A stretch of DNA of 64,000 nt from Saccharibacillus brassicae. GTDB taxonomy: Bacteria > Bacillota > Bacilli > Paenibacillales > Paenibacillaceae. Each line of letters begins with the position of its first letter. Within the stretch, counting starts at the first letter, position 1. The stretch covers positions 496,001-560,000 of the forward strand of contig NZ_CP041217.1 of the NCBI RefSeq assembly GCF_006542275.1. Direction: 5' to 3'. This document shows positions 9,300 through 17,808 of this stretch, one piece after another. Below the pieces are notes generated by a model, which was not told where the DNA came from, searched no databases, and saw nothing but the letters and a program-made list of their open reading frames with translations. The position numbers were made by a program, and so were the translations under genes.

Positions 9300-11185
9300 C
9301 GTCCTCCCCCTCCCGTTTCTCTATCTTTATCGTACAGCACGACCGACATGACCGACGCCTGGCCTTTTTTGACCGCTTTGAACGGCGCGAAACTCCAGGA
9401 ACGGACGCGGTCCGGATTCGTGATCAGCATCGGCGTCGCGAGCGATTTCGCTTTTTCCCGCAGCAGCGGCAGATCGAAACGGATCAGCAGCTGGCCGGGT
9501 TCCACGATGTCGCCGACTTCGACGAACGCTTTGAACGCTCCTTCGATATGCGACGTATCGATGCCGACATGCAGCAGCACGTCGATATCTTCGTTCGTCC
9601 GGATGCCGAGCGCGTGCTGCGTCGGATACACATGCAGCACCGTGCCCCCCACCGGCGAGACAAGCTCGTCTTTTTCCGGGAAAAAAGCGACGCCGTCGCC
9701 GACAAGTTTTTTGGCAAAAATCTGGTCCGGCACTTCGTCGAGCGGAATCATCCGGCCCTGCACCGGCGAAGCGAACAGCACATGGTCCAGCTCGCGGTCG
9801 ATCAGCTTGTTGATCTCTTCGCGGATCAGCTCGGAATAAGTGCCGAACACGACCTGGACGTTGCCGCCGCCGAGTCGGATCAAGCCCGCGGAACCAAGCG
9901 ATTTGAGCGCGTGTCCGTCGATCTTCCGGTCGCTTTTGACCGTCAGGCGCAGGCGGGTGATGCAGGCCTGTACCTGCACGATGTTATCCCGGCCGCCGAG
10001 CGCCTGCAAAATGAGCGGCGCGCGGTACGGGATATTGCCGGCCCAGTCTTCGAGCGTCGAGCCTTCTTCCCGGCCCGGCGTCGGAATCTGGAATTTGCGG
10101 ATCGCCCAGCGAAACAGCACGTAATAGCCGAGGCCGTACACGATACCGATCGGGATCAGCAGCCAGCCGTTCGTGGACAGATGGAAATTGAGCACGAAAT
10201 CGATCAGGCCGGCCGAATACGAGAAGCCGTGATGAATATCGAGCGCGTACGTCAGCCACATGGCGAAGCCCGCAAGCACGGCATGCAGCGCGAACAGAAA
10301 CGGCGAAGCGAACAGAAACGCGAATTCGATCTGTTCCGACACGCCGGTCAGCAGACAGACGAGCGCGGCGCGGACAAACGTTTTGCGCACTTTGGGCTTC
10401 AAGTCTTCGCGCGCTTCGTGAATGACGGCCATCGCGGTTGCGGGCAGCGCAAACATCATGATCGGGAACAAGCCCGCCATGAACAGCCCCGCGGTCGGAT
10501 CTCCGGCGAAAAAGCGCGGCAGATCGCCCTGTACGACCATGCCGGATGCCGTCTCGTACGAACCGAACTGAAACCAGACGACATTATTCAGCAGATGATG
10601 CAGGCCGAACGCCGACAATACCCGATACAAGATGCCGTAGACGAACAGGCCGAACCCGCCCGTCGACTGGACTTCGAGATGCATCAGATTGATCAGCGCC
10701 TGCAGCAGCGGCCCAATCGCAAGCATGGCAAAAGCGAACAGCGCCGACAGCAGTCCCATAAACAGCAGGACGAAGCGCGATCCGCCGAAAAACTGGATCG
10801 TTTCGGGAAGTTTGAGATCCTTGAAGCGATTGTACAGCGCCCCGGCGATTACGCCGAGCAGGATGCCGATCAGCGTCGTCGGCTGAATCTGCCCGCTCGC
10901 GAAATGATCGACGACGCGCTCGTAGATGGTCATGCCCATCAGCGCCGCCAGACCGGCATAGCCCGCCTGGTTGGCGAGCCCGAGCGCCACGCCCACGGCG
11001 AATAGATAAGGCAGATAGAGCAGTACGCCCGATCCGGCCACGTTTAACGCTTCGGACACGCCCGGAAGCCCCCATGCTCCCCAGGGAAGGCTGCCCGCGC
11101 TGAGCAGGATGGCCGCAGCGGGCAGAACCATCGTCGGGATCATCACGGCCCGTCCAAGCTGTTGAAGCGAACCTAACCAATTCAA
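9296..11185 (-). CDS. PTS transporter EIICBA, glucose/N-acetylglucosamine family
   Basis: This membrane permease imports and phosphorylates glucose or an N-acetylhexosamine. The order is EIIC (about 1-380, roughly ten hydrophobic segments, GFSYSAGLIDF motif), EIIB (about 390-475, phosphocysteine in QACITRLRL, Cys about 408) and EIIA (about 485-629, LLHVGIDT, His about 539). The TTG at 11185 is chosen because GGAGAGGGG precedes it and the product then starts LNWLGSLQQLGRAVMIP, the normal start of EIIC. The frame continues 96 codons upstream through the promoter, which cannot be coding. PtsG versus NagE specificity is unresolved. Confidence 0.9.
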   Translation of the reverse strand: MNWLGSLQQLGRAVMIPTMVLPAAAILLSAGSLPWGAWGLPGVSEALNVAGSGVLLYLPYLFAVGVALGLANQAGYAGLAALMGMTIYERVVDHFASGQIQPTTLIGILLGVIAGALYNRFKDLKLPETIQFFGGSRFVLLFMGLLSALFAFAMLAIGPLLQALINLMHLEVQSTGGFGLFVYGILYRVLSAFGLHHLLNNVVWFQFGSYETASGMVVQGDLPRFFAGDPTAGLFMAGLFPIMMFALPATAMAVIHEAREDLKPKVRKTFVRAALVCLLTGVSEQIEFAFLFASPFLFALHAVLAGFAMWLTYALDIHHGFSYSAGLIDFVLNFHLSTNGWLLIPIGIVYGLGYYVLFRWAIRKFQIPTPGREEGSTLEDWAGNIPYRAPLILQALGGRDNIVQVQACITRLRLTVKSDRKIDGHALKSLGSAGLIRLGGGNVQVVFGTYSELIREEINKLIDRELDHVLFASPVQGRMIPLDEVPDQIFAKKLVGDGVAFFPEKDELVSPVGGTVLHVYPTQHALGIRTNEDIDVLLHVGIDTSHIEGAFKAFVEVGDIVEPGQLLIRFDLPLLREKAKSLATPMLITNPDRVRSWSFAPFKAVKKGQASVMSVVLYDKDRETGGGGR

Positions 11186-11212
11186 AGATGCCCCTCTCCT
11201 CTCTTCTTTCAA

Positions 11213-11241
11213 ATGGTAAGCTTTGAAGAAAGGTTTGTCAA
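11213..11241 (-). promoter_or_regulatory. Promoter of the EIICBA-ptsI operon
   Basis: Consensus TTGACA (11236-11241) and TACCAT (11213-11218) have a 17-bp spacer. The resulting leader is only about 20 bases. A GlcT-type antiterminator as in Bacillus subtilis ptsG therefore has no room. Confidence 0.75.
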
Positions 11242-11423
11242 AGGATTCGGGGCGTTTTTTCGCCGTGCGAAAAAGCTCTTCCGATAGAACGGAAAAGCCT
11301 TTGGAACCGGGCGTTCCTCTTCGGGGAAAAGCTTGTGCAAACGGCGGGGAGAAGTTCGCCGCGACCGCTCGCTGCGCCCGGCAAGCCGGATCATGCAGAG
11401 ATGAAGCACAGACGAGAAAAACG

Positions 11424-11460
11424 GTGCCCGGCGATCTTGGATCGCCGGGCACCGTTTTGG
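11424..11460 (-). terminator. Terminator of the aroA-CoA-binding transcript
   Basis: A 16-bp GC-rich stem (CGGTGCCCGGCGATC arm) is followed on the minus strand by TTTTTCTC. It separates the upstream minus-strand genes from the pts promoter. Confidence 0.85.
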
Positions 11461-11554
11461 ATACAAGCCGCATAAGAAGAGGTCAGACTGCCGGGCGCGG
11501 CCAAGGCGCATTGTCCGAACTTTGCGCGCCCTTGCGCGTCCGCAACGAACAAGC

Positions 11555-11989
11555 TCAGCGGCGGGAGCCGGCGCCGGTTACGGCGTCTTCGACCTTGATG
11601 CAGCGGTCCATGATGACGGTCAGGCCGGCGTCGCCGGCAATAGCGGCCGCTTCGTCGCTGAACACGCCGGACTGAAGCCACAGCGTCTTGGCGCCGGCTT
11701 CGACGGCTTCGCGGGCGACGTCGGCGCAGAACTCGCTGCGGCGGAACACGTCGACGATGTCGATCGGATCGGGCACGTCGGCAAGCGAAGCGTAGCACGT
11801 CTCGCCGAGAATTTGCTGCCCGGCGGCGGCCGGGTTCACCGGGATGATGCGGTAGCCGCGCGACTGCATCGCGTGCGACACCATGTACGAGGTCCGGTCC
11901 GGCTTGTCGGACAGGCCGACGACCGCGATATTGCCCGCTGCTTGCAGCAGCGTGCCGATCTGTTCACGGCTTGGATTTTGAAAAGGCAT
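11555..11989 (-). CDS. CoA-binding domain protein (YccU-like)
   Basis: The 144-residue Rossmann-type protein has the family pattern IAVVGLSDKPDRTSYMVSHAMQSRGYRIIPVNP, followed by a cysteine-containing DIVDVFRRSE segment and LWLQSGVFSDEA, as in YccU/YneT CoA-binding proteins. The physiological role of the family is poorly known. AAGGAGG lies 8 bases before the ATG. It starts 37 bases after the aroA stop and probably forms an operon with it. Confidence 0.85.
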   Translation of the reverse strand: MPFQNPSREQIGTLLQAAGNIAVVGLSDKPDRTSYMVSHAMQSRGYRIIPVNPAAAGQQILGETCYASLADVPDPIDIVDVFRRSEFCADVAREAVEAGAKTLWLQSGVFSDEAAAIAGDAGLTVIMDRCIKVEDAVTGAGSRR

Positions 11990-12026
11990 GGGGTTGTCCT
12001 CCTTGGGTCCTGGGATAAGCTTTCGC

Positions 12027-13319
12027 TTATTCTTTTACCCATTCCACGTTCGCGCCAAGCGCGATCATGTCATCGAAGAAGCCCGGATACGACTTGGCGA
12101 CGTGGTGCGCGTCGGTAATCGTGATCGGCTGCTCGGCGCGCAGGCCGACGATCGTCAGCGCCATAATCACGCGGTGATCGTAATGCGAGTCGATGCGAAC
12201 GCCGCCGGCCACGCCCTGCGGACGTCCGTGCACGATGATCTCGCTCTGCGTCTCTTCCACGTCCGCGCCCGCTTTGCGCAGCTCGTTCAGGTAGTCGGTA
12301 ATACGGTCGCATTCCTTGTAGCGCAAATTTTCCACATTATAGAAGCGCGAAGTGCCTTCCGCGAATACGGCCGCCGCCACCATCGCCAGCACCGCGTCGG
12401 TAGCCGCGTCGCCGTCGAATTCGACGGCTTGAAGTGTGCCCGTGCCGCGTACGACCGCGATATCGTGCTCGTGCGTCAGCGGCGCTTCCATCAGGCGCAG
12501 CACGTCGACGACGGCGCGTTCGCCCTGCTTGCTGTGCACCGCCAGGCGGCGCACCGTCACGTCGGACGGCAGCACGGCAGCCGCGGACAAGATCGCGGCG
12601 GAGCCGGGGTAATCGCCCTGCACGGCATAGTCGCCGGCCCGGTAAGCCTGCCCGCCCGGCACGCGGAACAACGAGTAGTCGGCGTTGGCTTCGACCGTAA
12701 TGCCGGACTGCTCAAGCACTTCGAGCGTCTGGCCGACGACGACTTTGGACTTCAGGTCGCCGGTGACCGTAATCTCGCTGTCTTCTTCGAGCAGCGGAGT
12801 CAGGAACAGCAGCGCGCTGAGATACTGCGAGCTGACTTCGCCCGATACGGTAATCGCGCCGCCGCGGACCGGTCCCTTGACGGTGATCGGCAGCCGGCCG
12901 CCGTTATCGTCGACCTGCGCGCCCATCTGGCGCAGCGCTTCGATCAGGTCGTCATGCGGACGCTTGCCGAGCGAATCGGGATACGTATTGACGAAATGTA
13001 CATCCTCCGACAACGCGGAGATCGCCAGCAGGAAGCGCAGCACCGCGCCGGCGTTGCCGACGTTCAGTTCGGCTGTCCGCTTGGGATTCCGGCCGAAGCC
13101 GGTAATGACGATCTTCTCGTCGTCTTCTTGCAGTTCGGCTCCGAGTTCCGCGATGCAGCGGCGCATCGCGTCGCTGTCTTCGCTGTGCGCGGGAAAGCGC
13201 ACGGTGCTGGTGCCGTCCGCCAAAGCGGCGGCGAGCAGGTAACGGGTCGTATAGTTTTTGGAAGACAGCGCTTCGATCGCGCCTTCCAGTTTCTCGGTGC
13301 GTCTGACAATCACGTCCAT
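12027..13319 (-). CDS. aroA: 3-phosphoshikimate 1-carboxyvinyltransferase (EPSP synthase)
   Basis: This shikimate-pathway enzyme joins PEP to shikimate-3-phosphate. The 430-residue protein has two repeated inside-out domains, with LNVGNAGAVLRFLLA (PEP-loop signature variant of GNAGTALR), SSQYLSALL and RYKECDRI followed by DHRVIMAL. The glycine-rich signature reads GNAGAVLRF, so Ala replaces the usual Thr-containing stretch, as in class II enzymes. The ATG at 13319 sits 8 bases after GGAGGAG. An upstream in-frame ATG two codons earlier is too close to the SD, and the long 5' extension overlaps the rhodanese promoter. Confidence 0.9.
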   Translation of the reverse strand: MDVIVRRTEKLEGAIEALSSKNYTTRYLLAAALADGTSTVRFPAHSEDSDAMRRCIAELGAELQEDDEKIVITGFGRNPKRTAELNVGNAGAVLRFLLAISALSEDVHFVNTYPDSLGKRPHDDLIEALRQMGAQVDDNGGRLPITVKGPVRGGAITVSGEVSSQYLSALLFLTPLLEEDSEITVTGDLKSKVVVGQTLEVLEQSGITVEANADYSLFRVPGGQAYRAGDYAVQGDYPGSAAILSAAAVLPSDVTVRRLAVHSKQGERAVVDVLRLMEAPLTHEHDIAVVRGTGTLQAVEFDGDAATDAVLAMVAAAVFAEGTSRFYNVENLRYKECDRITDYLNELRKAGADVEETQSEIIVHGRPQGVAGGVRIDSHYDHRVIMALTIVGLRAEQPITITDAHHVAKSYPGFFDDMIALGANVEWVKE

Positions 13320-13351
13320 AACCATTCTCCTCCGGGCTTGTCTATTTGGAT

Positions 13352-13381
13352 TTGACACAAGTTTTTGATATTGGCTATCAT
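13352..13381 (+). promoter_or_regulatory. Promoter of the rhodanese gene
   Basis: Perfect TTGACA (13352-13357), an 18-bp spacer and TATCAT (13376-13381) lie 31 bases before the ATG. Confidence 0.7.
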
Positions 13382-13412
13382 GAACATATCCCAACCGAAA
13401 GGCAGGAAAGCC

Positions 13413-13715
13413 ATGAATCCCATTGCACAGATCGAACCTTCGGAACTTCGCGAGCGGGTCGAACGGGGCGAAGCCCCGCTGATGATCGACGTGCGAGAAC
13501 CCGAAGAGGTGGCCCAGGGCATGATCCCCGGCGCCGTTCATATTCCGCTCGGCCAACTGGCCGGACGACTGGACGAACTCGACCCCGATCGCGAGACAGT
13601 CTTTATTTGCCGCAGCGGTTACCGCAGCGAACGCGCCTGCGAATATCTGGAGCAGTCCGGATTCGACAAGGTCGTCAACATGTCCGGCGGCATGCTCGCC
13701 TGGAACGAAGAATAG
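13413..13715 (+). CDS. Single-domain rhodanese-like sulfurtransferase
   Basis: The 100-residue protein forms one rhodanese domain: MIDVREPEEVAQGMIPGAVHIPLGQL, then the active-site loop CRSGYRS (catalytic Cys about 70) and the GGMLAW terminus. It probably carries sulfane sulfur as a persulfide. The ATG at 13413 has AAAGGCAGG upstream; the frame opens earlier but overlaps the -10 box. It is monocistronic and divergent from aroA. Confidence 0.88.
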   Translation: MNPIAQIEPSELRERVERGEAPLMIDVREPEEVAQGMIPGAVHIPLGQLAGRLDELDPDRETVFICRSGYRSERACEYLEQSGFDKVVNMSGGMLAWNEE

Positions 13716-13729
13716 ATCGACGATCCAGC

Positions 13730-13753
13730 AGGAGCCTTCGGGCTCCTTTTTTG
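13730..13753 (+). terminator. Rhodanese terminator
   Basis: The stem AGGAGCC / GGCTCCT with a TTCG tetraloop is followed by TTTTT. Confidence 0.9.
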
Positions 13754-13878
13754 TCTACTATACCACGGTCGCTTGTTGTCGTTCAACAATTAGACGCTGT
13801 GCAGCGTTAAAATATCCAATTTGGCCGGATACGGCCTTATTAGGTTTATGTTCGACACTTATTGGGCTTATGTACAAC

Positions 13879-13926
13879 AAAAGCGGCGCAGGGCTGTCTT
13901 GAGAGACGGCCCTGCGCCGCTTGTTT
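13879..13926 (-). terminator. gnd terminator
   Basis: A 14-bp perfect stem (AAGCGGCGCAGGGC arm, 13881-13894 with 13909-13922) leads into TTTTGTTG on the minus strand, 36 bases after gnd. Confidence 0.8.
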
Positions 13927-13961
13927 ATCGGGCAAATGCCCTTGCGGGCGCTTGCGAACGA

Positions 13962-15413
13962 TTATTGGTTTTTCGTGCCCGGCAGGTCGAGCGTGCCGTT
14001 GTCGAGATCGAGCCACTCGTGGTGGAAGACGCCTTCTTTGTCCACTCTCTTGAACGTGTGGGCGCCGAAGTAGTCGCGCTGCGCTTGCAGCAGGTTCGCC
14101 GGCAGGCGCTCCGTACGGTAGCTGTCGTAGTACGCCAGCGCGCTTGCGAAGCCCGGAACCGGAATGCCGTTCATGACCGCCGAAGCGATCACTTTACGCC
14201 ACGAATCCTGGTAGTTCTCGATGATGTTCTTGAAGTAATCGTCGAGCAGCAGGTTCGCGAGTTCGCCGTTTTTCTCGTACGCGTCCTTGATGTTTTGCAG
14301 GAACTGCGAACGGATGATGCAGCCGCCGCGGAAGATCATGGCGATGTTGCCGTACTGCAGATCCCAGCCGTATTCGTCGGAAGCGGCGCGCATCTGCGCG
14401 AAGCCCTGCGCGTACGAGACGATTTTGCTCGCGAACAGCGCTTTGCGCACGTTCTCGATAAACTCGGCGCGATCGCCCGAGAACGCTTCGGTCTTCGGTC
14501 CGCTGAGCACTTTGCTTGCCGCTACGCGCTCGTCTTTCATGGCGGACAGGAAACGCGCGAACACGGATTCCGTAATCATGGACAGCGGAACGCCGAGGTC
14601 GAGCGCGCTTTGGCTTGTCCATTTGCCCGTGCCTTTTTGGCCGGCGGAGTCGAGGATCACGTCAACCATCGGTTTGCCCGTGTCCGGATCTTTTTGCGAG
14701 AAGATGTCGGTCGTGATCTCGATCAGGTAGCTGTCGAGTTCGCCCTTGTTCCATTCGCTGAAAATGTCGTGCAGTTCGTCCGTATCGGCGCCAACCACGT
14801 CTTTGAGCAGGTGGTACGCTTCGCCGATCAGCTGCATGTCGCCGTACTCGATACCGTTGTGCACCATCTTCACGTAGTGGCCTGCGCCGCCCGGTCCGAT
14901 GTAGGTGCAGCAAGGTTCGCCGTCCACATGGGCCGAGATTCCGGTCAGAATCGGCTCGACCAGCTCATAAGCGCTTCTTGGTCCGCCCGGCATGATGGCA
15001 GGGCCCTTGAGCGCGCCTTCTTCGCCGCCCGATACGCCCGTGCCGATAAAGCGGAAGCCTTTGCCTTCAAGGTCTTCGCTGCGGCGCTGCGTGTCCGGGA
15101 AGTAGGCGTTGCCGCCGTCGATGATGATGTCGCCCTGATCCAGGAACGGAATCAGCTGCTCGATCGTCGCGTCCGTCGCGGGACCTGCTTGAACCATGAT
15201 CAGGATTTTGCGCGGCACTTCGAGGGATTGAACGAATTCTTCCACCGAGAACGTACCGACCAGGTTTTTGCCTTTGGCTTCCTCGACCAGATCGTGGGTC
15301 TTCTGCGGGGAGCGGTTATATACCGAGACGGTAAAACCTTTGCTTTCGATATTGAGCGCCAGATTTTTGCCCATGACGGCAAGGCCGACTACGCCAATTT
15401 GCTGTTTCGACAT
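13962..15413 (-). CDS. gnd: 6-phosphogluconate dehydrogenase, NADP-dependent decarboxylating
   Basis: This third oxidative pentose-phosphate enzyme makes ribulose-5-phosphate, CO2 and NADPH. The nucleotide-binding start reads [18 protein letters not shown]. The substrate region contains [19 protein letters not shown] and the catalytic Lys segment [22 protein letters not shown]. At 483 residues it is about 12 longer than most family members because of a C-terminal tail after the FHHEW motif. AAAGGATGGAG precedes the ATG. Ribulose-5-phosphate is also the acceptor in the hxlAB formaldehyde pathway encoded 12 kb away. Confidence 0.93.
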   Translation of the reverse strand: MSKQQIGVVGLAVMGKNLALNIESKGFTVSVYNRSPQKTHDLVEEAKGKNLVGTFSVEEFVQSLEVPRKILIMVQAGPATDATIEQLIPFLDQGDIIIDGGNAYFPDTQRRSEDLEGKGFRFIGTGVSGGEEGALKGPAIMPGGPRSAYELVEPILTGISAHVDGEPCCTYIGPGGAGHYVKMVHNGIEYGDMQLIGEAYHLLKDVVGADTDELHDIFSEWNKGELDSYLIEITTDIFSQKDPDTGKPMVDVILDSAGQKGTGKWTSQSALDLGVPLSMITESVFARFLSAMKDERVAASKVLSGPKTEAFSGDRAEFIENVRKALFASKIVSYAQGFAQMRAASDEYGWDLQYGNIAMIFRGGCIIRSQFLQNIKDAYEKNGELANLLLDDYFKNIIENYQDSWRKVIASAVMNGIPVPGFASALAYYDSYRTERLPANLLQAQRDYFGAHTFKRVDKEGVFHHEWLDLDNGTLDLPGTKNQ

Positions 15414-15461
15414 TTTAGGTTCTCCATCCTTTGCGTATGAAATAGGGTTGCAATAATTTTC

Positions 15462-15490
15462 ATTGTACTCGTTTTGTTTAGTAAAGTGAA
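15462..15490 (-). promoter_or_regulatory. gnd promoter
   Basis: The minus strand carries TTCACT (15485-15490), a 17-bp spacer and TACAAT (15462-15467), about 49 bases upstream of the gnd ATG. Confidence 0.6.
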
Positions 15491-15537
15491 GTCCTCGGAA
15501 TTCCCCTTCATCAAGCCTTCATGATGTGTTCCGCTTG

Positions 15538-15565
15538 CTTGAAGCCTTCAAGCTCGTGCTATAAT
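15538..15565 (+). promoter_or_regulatory. Promoter of the DUF1054 gene
   Basis: A perfect TATAAT lies at 15560-15565. The -35 is ambiguous (GCTTGA at 17 bp or TTGAAG at 15 bp). Confidence 0.5.
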
Positions 15566-15622
15566 GGCCGTTGAATCGCTTGCGGGTTCCTCCGGGAACC
15601 GTCCGACGAAAGGAGCCACAAC

Positions 15623-16258
15623 ATGAACGTTCAAGGTTTTCTCGAAAAAGATTTTGCCGTATTCGAAATAGAGGGGCTGCAGCCCCGCATGGACGCGCTG
15701 ATCGCGAACGTGCGGCCGAAGCTGGACGAACTGGGCCGCGGTATCGCGCCGTTCCTGTCCGCGCAGTGCGGCGAAGAGATGTACCCGCATGTCGCCAAGC
15801 ACGCCCGCCGCACCGTTCACCCGCCGAACGATACGTGGGTCGCGTGGGCGACGAGCAAACGGGGTTACAAAGCGCTGCCGCATTTTCAGGTAGGGCTGTT
15901 CGCCGACTATCTGTTCATCGTCATGGCCGTTATCTACGAAAGCCCGAACAAAACGGTGCTGTCCCGGGCGCTGCCCGCGAACGAGAGCGAAGTGCTTAAC
16001 CTCGTCCCGGCCGGAATGCAGAGCGAATTCTACTGGTCGGTCGATCATACGAAGCCGGGCGGCGTGAAGCATTCGGAGCTCGGCCGCGAAGGACTGCGCT
16101 TGATCGCCGACCGCCTCGCGACCGTCAAGCAGTCCGAAGTGCTGTGCGGCCGCTTTTTGCAAAAGGACGATCCAAGGCTCCAAGACGGCGGCACCCTTGC
16201 GCGGACGGTCGAAGACACGTTCGAGACGCTGCTGCCGCTGTACCGGATGGCTTTTTGA
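15623..16258 (+). CDS. DUF1054 family protein (YktB/UPF0637)
   Basis: The 211-residue protein matches the YktB family in length and in the pattern HPPNDTWVAWATSKRGYKALPHFQVGLFADYLFIVMAVIYE with the later GREGLRLIADRL. The family is widespread in Bacillales and has no established function. GAAAGGAG lies 7 bases before the ATG. It is a single-gene unit divergent from gnd. Confidence 0.85.
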   Translation: MNVQGFLEKDFAVFEIEGLQPRMDALIANVRPKLDELGRGIAPFLSAQCGEEMYPHVAKHARRTVHPPNDTWVAWATSKRGYKALPHFQVGLFADYLFIVMAVIYESPNKTVLSRALPANESEVLNLVPAGMQSEFYWSVDHTKPGGVKHSELGREGLRLIADRLATVKQSEVLCGRFLQKDDPRLQDGGTLARTVEDTFETLLPLYRMAF

Positions 16259-16294
16259 CCTTTTGGATAGGATAAAAAAGAAAATCGGCGAACC

Positions 16295-16337
16295 GCGGCT
16301 TCCGCTCATGGGATACATGGACGGAAGCCGCTTTTTC
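16295..16337. terminator. Terminator between DUF1054 and SDR genes
   Basis: The stem GCGGCTTCCG / CGGAAGCCGC has a 17-base loop and TTTTT on the plus side. The minus side has AAAAAAG as complement, so it probably serves both convergent genes. Confidence 0.8.
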
Positions 16338-16365
16338 GTGCGCTGCCCTGCTTTATTGCGCGAAC

Positions 16366-17160
16366 TTACATGCCTTTGAACGAACCGCCGTTGACCGGAT
16401 ATTCCGCGCCCGACGCGTATTCCGCCCGGTCCGAAGCCAGAAAGACGATCATCGACGCGATGTCTTCGGGCTGCCCGATCCGGCCGACCGGAAGCTCGCG
16501 CACCTCGTCCACGAAAAAGTCGATCACTTCGTTTTTCGGCTTGTCGAACTTTTCCGAGATCGCGTCGATCATCCCGCCCGGCTGATCCCAGATGTTCGTG
16601 TGCGTCGGACCCGGGGAGACCGTGTTGACGCGGATGCCCTGTTCGCCGAATTCCAGCGACAGCGCTTTGCCCACGCTGAGCAGCCCCGCCTTGAACGCGG
16701 AATAGTCGACCGACATCGGCTGCGGCTGGCGCGCGTCTTCCGAAGCGACGCTGAGAATGACCCCTTTGCCCTGCTGCGCCATATGCGGAATAGCCGCCCG
16801 GGACGTGCGCACCATGCTCATCAGATTGTTGAGATACGTCTCTTCCCACTGCTCGTCGGTCGTCCCGAGAAACCCGTCCAGCCGCGAATGGGAAATGCCC
16901 GCGTTGTTGACGAGCACGTCGATGCGCCCGAACTTCGCGATCGCCGCTTCGACCAGCTGCTTCGGCCCTTCCGCCGTGCTCAGGTCCGCTTCCACGGCCA
17001 GCACCCGGTCTTCTTCGCCCAGCTCGCGGATCCGTTCGGGATGACGGCTCGCGCCGACTACGTTTGCTCCTTCTTCGAGAAACAGCTTCGCCGTCGCCAG
17101 GCCGATGCCCGAACTTGCCCCCGTTACGATTACGACTTTGTTTTGCAAATTCAACTGCAT
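16366..17160 (-). CDS. Short-chain dehydrogenase/reductase
   Basis: The 264-residue classical SDR oxidoreductase has the cofactor motif TGASSGIG (about 14-21), DLS after the fourth strand, NNAG (about 86-89), the catalytic Ser region LSVASE and YSAFK (Tyr about 153, Lys about 157). Basic residues after strand two (GASRHPER) suggest NADP preference. GAGGAGG precedes the ATG. The substrate cannot be predicted; it is monocistronic as far as visible. Confidence 0.88.
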   Translation of the reverse strand: MQLNLQNKVVIVTGASSGIGLATAKLFLEEGANVVGASRHPERIRELGEEDRVLAVEADLSTAEGPKQLVEAAIAKFGRIDVLVNNAGISHSRLDGFLGTTDEQWEETYLNNLMSMVRTSRAAIPHMAQQGKGVILSVASEDARQPQPMSVDYSAFKAGLLSVGKALSLEFGEQGIRVNTVSPGPTHTNIWDQPGGMIDAISEKFDKPKNEVIDFFVDEVRELPVGRIGQPEDIASMIVFLASDRAEYASGAEYPVNGGSFKGM

Positions 17161-17280
17161 GCCGCCTGCCTCCTCTTCGTGTTTGCTTTCACCTTTCTTA
17201 CTTTAACCGTTTGGCGCGATTTTAATCCGCGGCGGGCCGCGGGGAGACATAGCCGTAGGGCCGCGGGGCCGCGCAAAAAA

Positions 17281-17526
17281 AGCCGCCCGGAAAGGGCGGC
17301 TTCGGCTGTCGAGAAAGTCCTATACGTATGAGAAGCTTGTCGACTGCGGGAGAAATTCGTTCCGGTCGCGTGTTGAAATCAGGAAAACGGATCAAATTTG
17401 AATGGGATTTTCCTGATTTTCAAAGGCGAACGCTGGCGCTCCTACACTGAATTTCTCCCTCCGCCTCCTCACTTTGTTCAGAATCGGACTTTCTCGACAC
17501 GTTGAGCCGCCCTGAAAGGGCGGCTT
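17281..17526. repeat. Duplicated terminator hairpins flanking the MITE
   Basis: Nearly identical hairpins GCCGCCCGGAAAGGGCGGC (17282-17300) and GCCGCCCTGAAAGGGCGGC (17506-17524), each followed by TTCGGC, sit on both sides of the fold-back element at 17307-17499. The left one is followed on the minus strand by TTTTTTT and can terminate the MFS transcript. Confidence 0.75.
17307..17499. mobile_element. 193-bp fold-back MITE, probably IS1182-mobilised
   Basis: Perfect 14-bp terminal inverted repeats TGTCGAGAAAGTCC (17307-17320) and its complement (17486-17499) bound it. Inside are further inverted pairs (GGGAGAAATTC with GAATTTCTCCC; AAATCAGGAAAA with TTTTCCTGATTT), so the whole element can fold into one long hairpin. 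It has no ORF. The TIR shares TGTCGAGAAA with the ends of the IS1182-type element at 49.4-51.0 kb. Confidence 0.75.
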
Positions 17527-17574
17527 CGGCGGGTCGGGCGAATCCGTATCACGCTATTTGCGTCCCAAGGCGCT

Positions 17575-17735
17575 TTTGGGCAATCTAACGAATCGTCGCA
17601 GCGCTATTGGCGCAAAATCGGCCAAAAACGGCCCCGAAACGGGAAATAACGATAGGACGATTCGTTAGATCGCGAAAAAGGCCTAATAGCGGCAAATAGC
17701 GATAAGAGGATTCGTTAGGCCGCGCGGCCGGCGCG
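17575..17735. repeat. Paenibacillus-type palindromic intergenic repeats
   Basis: CTAACGAATCGTC (17584) is mirrored by GACGATTCGTTAG (17655). A second arm GAGGATTCGTTAGG follows at 17713, interleaved with ATAGCG and AAATAGCGATA boxes and small dyads. It is non-coding; function unknown. Confidence 0.6.
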
Positions 17736-17808
17736 GACGGCGCGATCTGCCGAATGCCGGCGCTGCCAAGCCTATCCGTCCCTGTCCGCTCTCGCCCCCG
17801 CTCCGCCT

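Noticed and set aside
11186..11430. GlcT-type antiterminator upstream of EIICBA
   Set aside because: The promoter at 11213-11241 leaves about 20 bases of leader; the hairpin at 11424 lies upstream of it.
11186..11473. 96-codon N-terminal extension of the EIICB A protein
   Set aside because: It would span the operon's own promoter and the upstream terminator, and a good SD serves the TTG at 11185.
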